Assembly: GCA_021820405.1 (NCBI GenBank)
Contig: JAKADQ010000005.1
Span: 1-34,009, forward strand
Direction: 5' to 3'
Source: Thermoplasmata archaeon
GTDB taxonomy: Archaea; Thermoplasmatota; Thermoplasmata; Thermoplasmatales; Thermoplasmataceae
Length of the DNA: 34,009 bases
Positions 33,291 to 34,009 of the stretch are shown in pieces (positions within the stretch are counted from its first letter, which is position 1; each line of letters opens with the position of its first letter). The notes beneath the pieces are model-generated. The model did not search any database. It saw only the letters and a list, made by a program, of their open reading frames with translations, and was not told the DNA's origin. Made by a program: the position numbers and the translations under genes.

Positions 33291-33323
33291 TTTTTATATG
33301 ATAAAAAGCATGAAATTCGAGTT

Positions 33324-34009
33324 TTAGTTTGAAATTGGATCTTCCCCCCTTATCCCTGTCTCTCTTGATAGTAGTACTCCTATTATGAGCAGTATAGATC
33401 CGAGTACCATCATAATAAGCCATGAAGAAGTAATCGGCAATTTTGATTCTGCTGTCACGAAGTATATTGCAGAAATACCAAAGCTGGCCGGAATTGCAGC
33501 ACCATTATATATGGTACCCATGGCAGTTGTTCTGTGTGTTTTATTAAATATTTCTGCAAGATATGCCGGAATGCTTGAAAATATGGCTGCCTCCACAAAA
33601 GCTATCACGGAAAAGGCCAGAAGTGTTTCAAACAGATTACCTGATACAGTTAAAATATACATGGGATATAGCAACGCAATAAAGACAACAGAGTATACTC
33701 CAAGTGTTACTTTTCTCCTGAATATAAAATAAGCAATAATGCCGCCAATCCAAACGCCAATCAGTGATATCAGATTAATTTCAGCATTGTAATCATCAAT
33801 TATTGGATTGTTAGCAAGGCTTGTGTATAGGTCTCCCAGAAAAGTTGGGTAAAAAGAAAGTGTAACGGTGTTTAAGAGTAATAACCCTGCCACTAGAATA
33901 AAAGAGGAAACAGTGGAATCCAGCTGCTTAAATATACCAGATGCGGGAGTTTTCTCAAATTCGTTATCCTTTTCCATTTCTGTAAATACTTCACTTTCTT
34001 TCGTGAAGA
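33324..34009 (-). CDS. major facilitator superfamily transporter, C-terminal half (runs off the window)
   Basis: The visible 227 residues are the second half of an MFS carrier. They comprise a charged cytoplasmic loop and about six helices (for example at SSFILVAGLLLLNTV, LIGVWIGGIIAYFIF and SSWLIMMVLGSILLIIG). The helix 10-11 region (IPAYLAEIFNKTHRTTAMG) resembles metabolite:proton symporters. An ATG at 33977 exists, but the frame stays open through the window edge (FTKESEVFTE precedes it), so the gene continues to the right and would total about 12 helices. Substrate unknown; many such carriers in this group move organic acids or amino acids. Confidence 0.85.
   Translation of the reverse strand, partial: FTKESEVFTEMEKDNEFEKTPASGIFKQLDSTVSSFILVAGLLLLNTVTLSFYPTFLGDLYTSLANNPIIDDYNAEINLISLIGVWIGGIIAYFIFRRKVTLGVYSVVFIALLYPMYILTVSGNLFETLLAFSVIAFVEAAIFSSIPAYLAEIFNKTHRTTAMGTIYNGAAIPASFGISAIYFVTAESKLPITSSWLIMMVLGSILLIIGVLLSRETGIRGEDPISN

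Noticed and set aside
1-34009. CRISPR arrays, insertion sequences, rRNA, prophage or defence islands
   Set aside because: No spaced direct repeats, transposase motifs, terminal inverted repeats or nuclease-effector clusters were seen on either strand.

Overview
The window looks like a contiguous piece of chromosome from an acidophilic archaeon of the order Thermoplasmatales (Cuniculiplasma/Ferroplasma/Thermoplasma-like). The evidence is an archaeal information-processing operon (S19e, PDCD5-family protein, L39e, L31e, aIF6), an Hjc-type resolvase, an archaeal FtsZ, a tRNA-Thr without encoded CCA, fairly AT-rich DNA, and promoters whose TATA boxes lie about 24-28 bp from the start codon, so many mRNAs appear leaderless. 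Genus assignment is inference. I see no insertion sequence, CRISPR array, rRNA or phage gene.

Left part (1-5020): a possible interrupted small gene at the edge; an M13 metallopeptidase followed by an enoyl-CoA hydratase-type protein; a convergent 3-hydroxyacyl-CoA dehydrogenase; a DUF998-like membrane protein; tRNA-Thr(UGU).

5170-14377 (all minus strand): a five-gene oligopeptide ABC importer. In transcription order these are a very large anchored binding protein, an OppB permease, an OppC permease carrying a roughly 490-residue extracytoplasmic domain, an OppD-OppF ATPase fused into one chain, and a small membrane protein coupled to it. Together they would bring peptides into a proteolytic heterotroph. 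The M13 peptidase, urocanate hydratase (histidine breakdown), class III aminotransferase, acyl-CoA ligase and beta-oxidation-type enzymes fit the same peptide, amino-acid and organic-acid diet.

14636-24061: a short membrane protein, hutU, a sugar nucleotidyltransferase with a hexapeptide-repeat tail, a coiled-coil protein, pyrF, ftsZ, a divergent SRPBCC-like protein with a four-Cys tail, pyrE, and the minus-strand ribosomal operon rps19e-PDCD5-rpl39e-rpl31e-eif6. The 51-residue L39e lies in a short gap of that operon.

24111-34009: an ABC-2 exporter pair in which neither gene has a normal in-frame start codon; a ferritin-like/VIT1 fusion (iron or manganese transport) divergent from the aminotransferase, with a perfect 21-bp palindrome between them; hjc; an intergenic region with two inverted repeats; an acyl-CoA ligase; a DUF973-like membrane protein; a YecD-like isochorismatase-fold gene broken by a one-base frameshift; and the C-terminal half of an MFS transporter running off the right edge. 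The most interesting points are the start-less exporter pair, the OppC with its giant outer domain, the ferritin/VIT1 fusion with its palindrome, and several single-base lesions that are either young pseudogenes or sequence errors.
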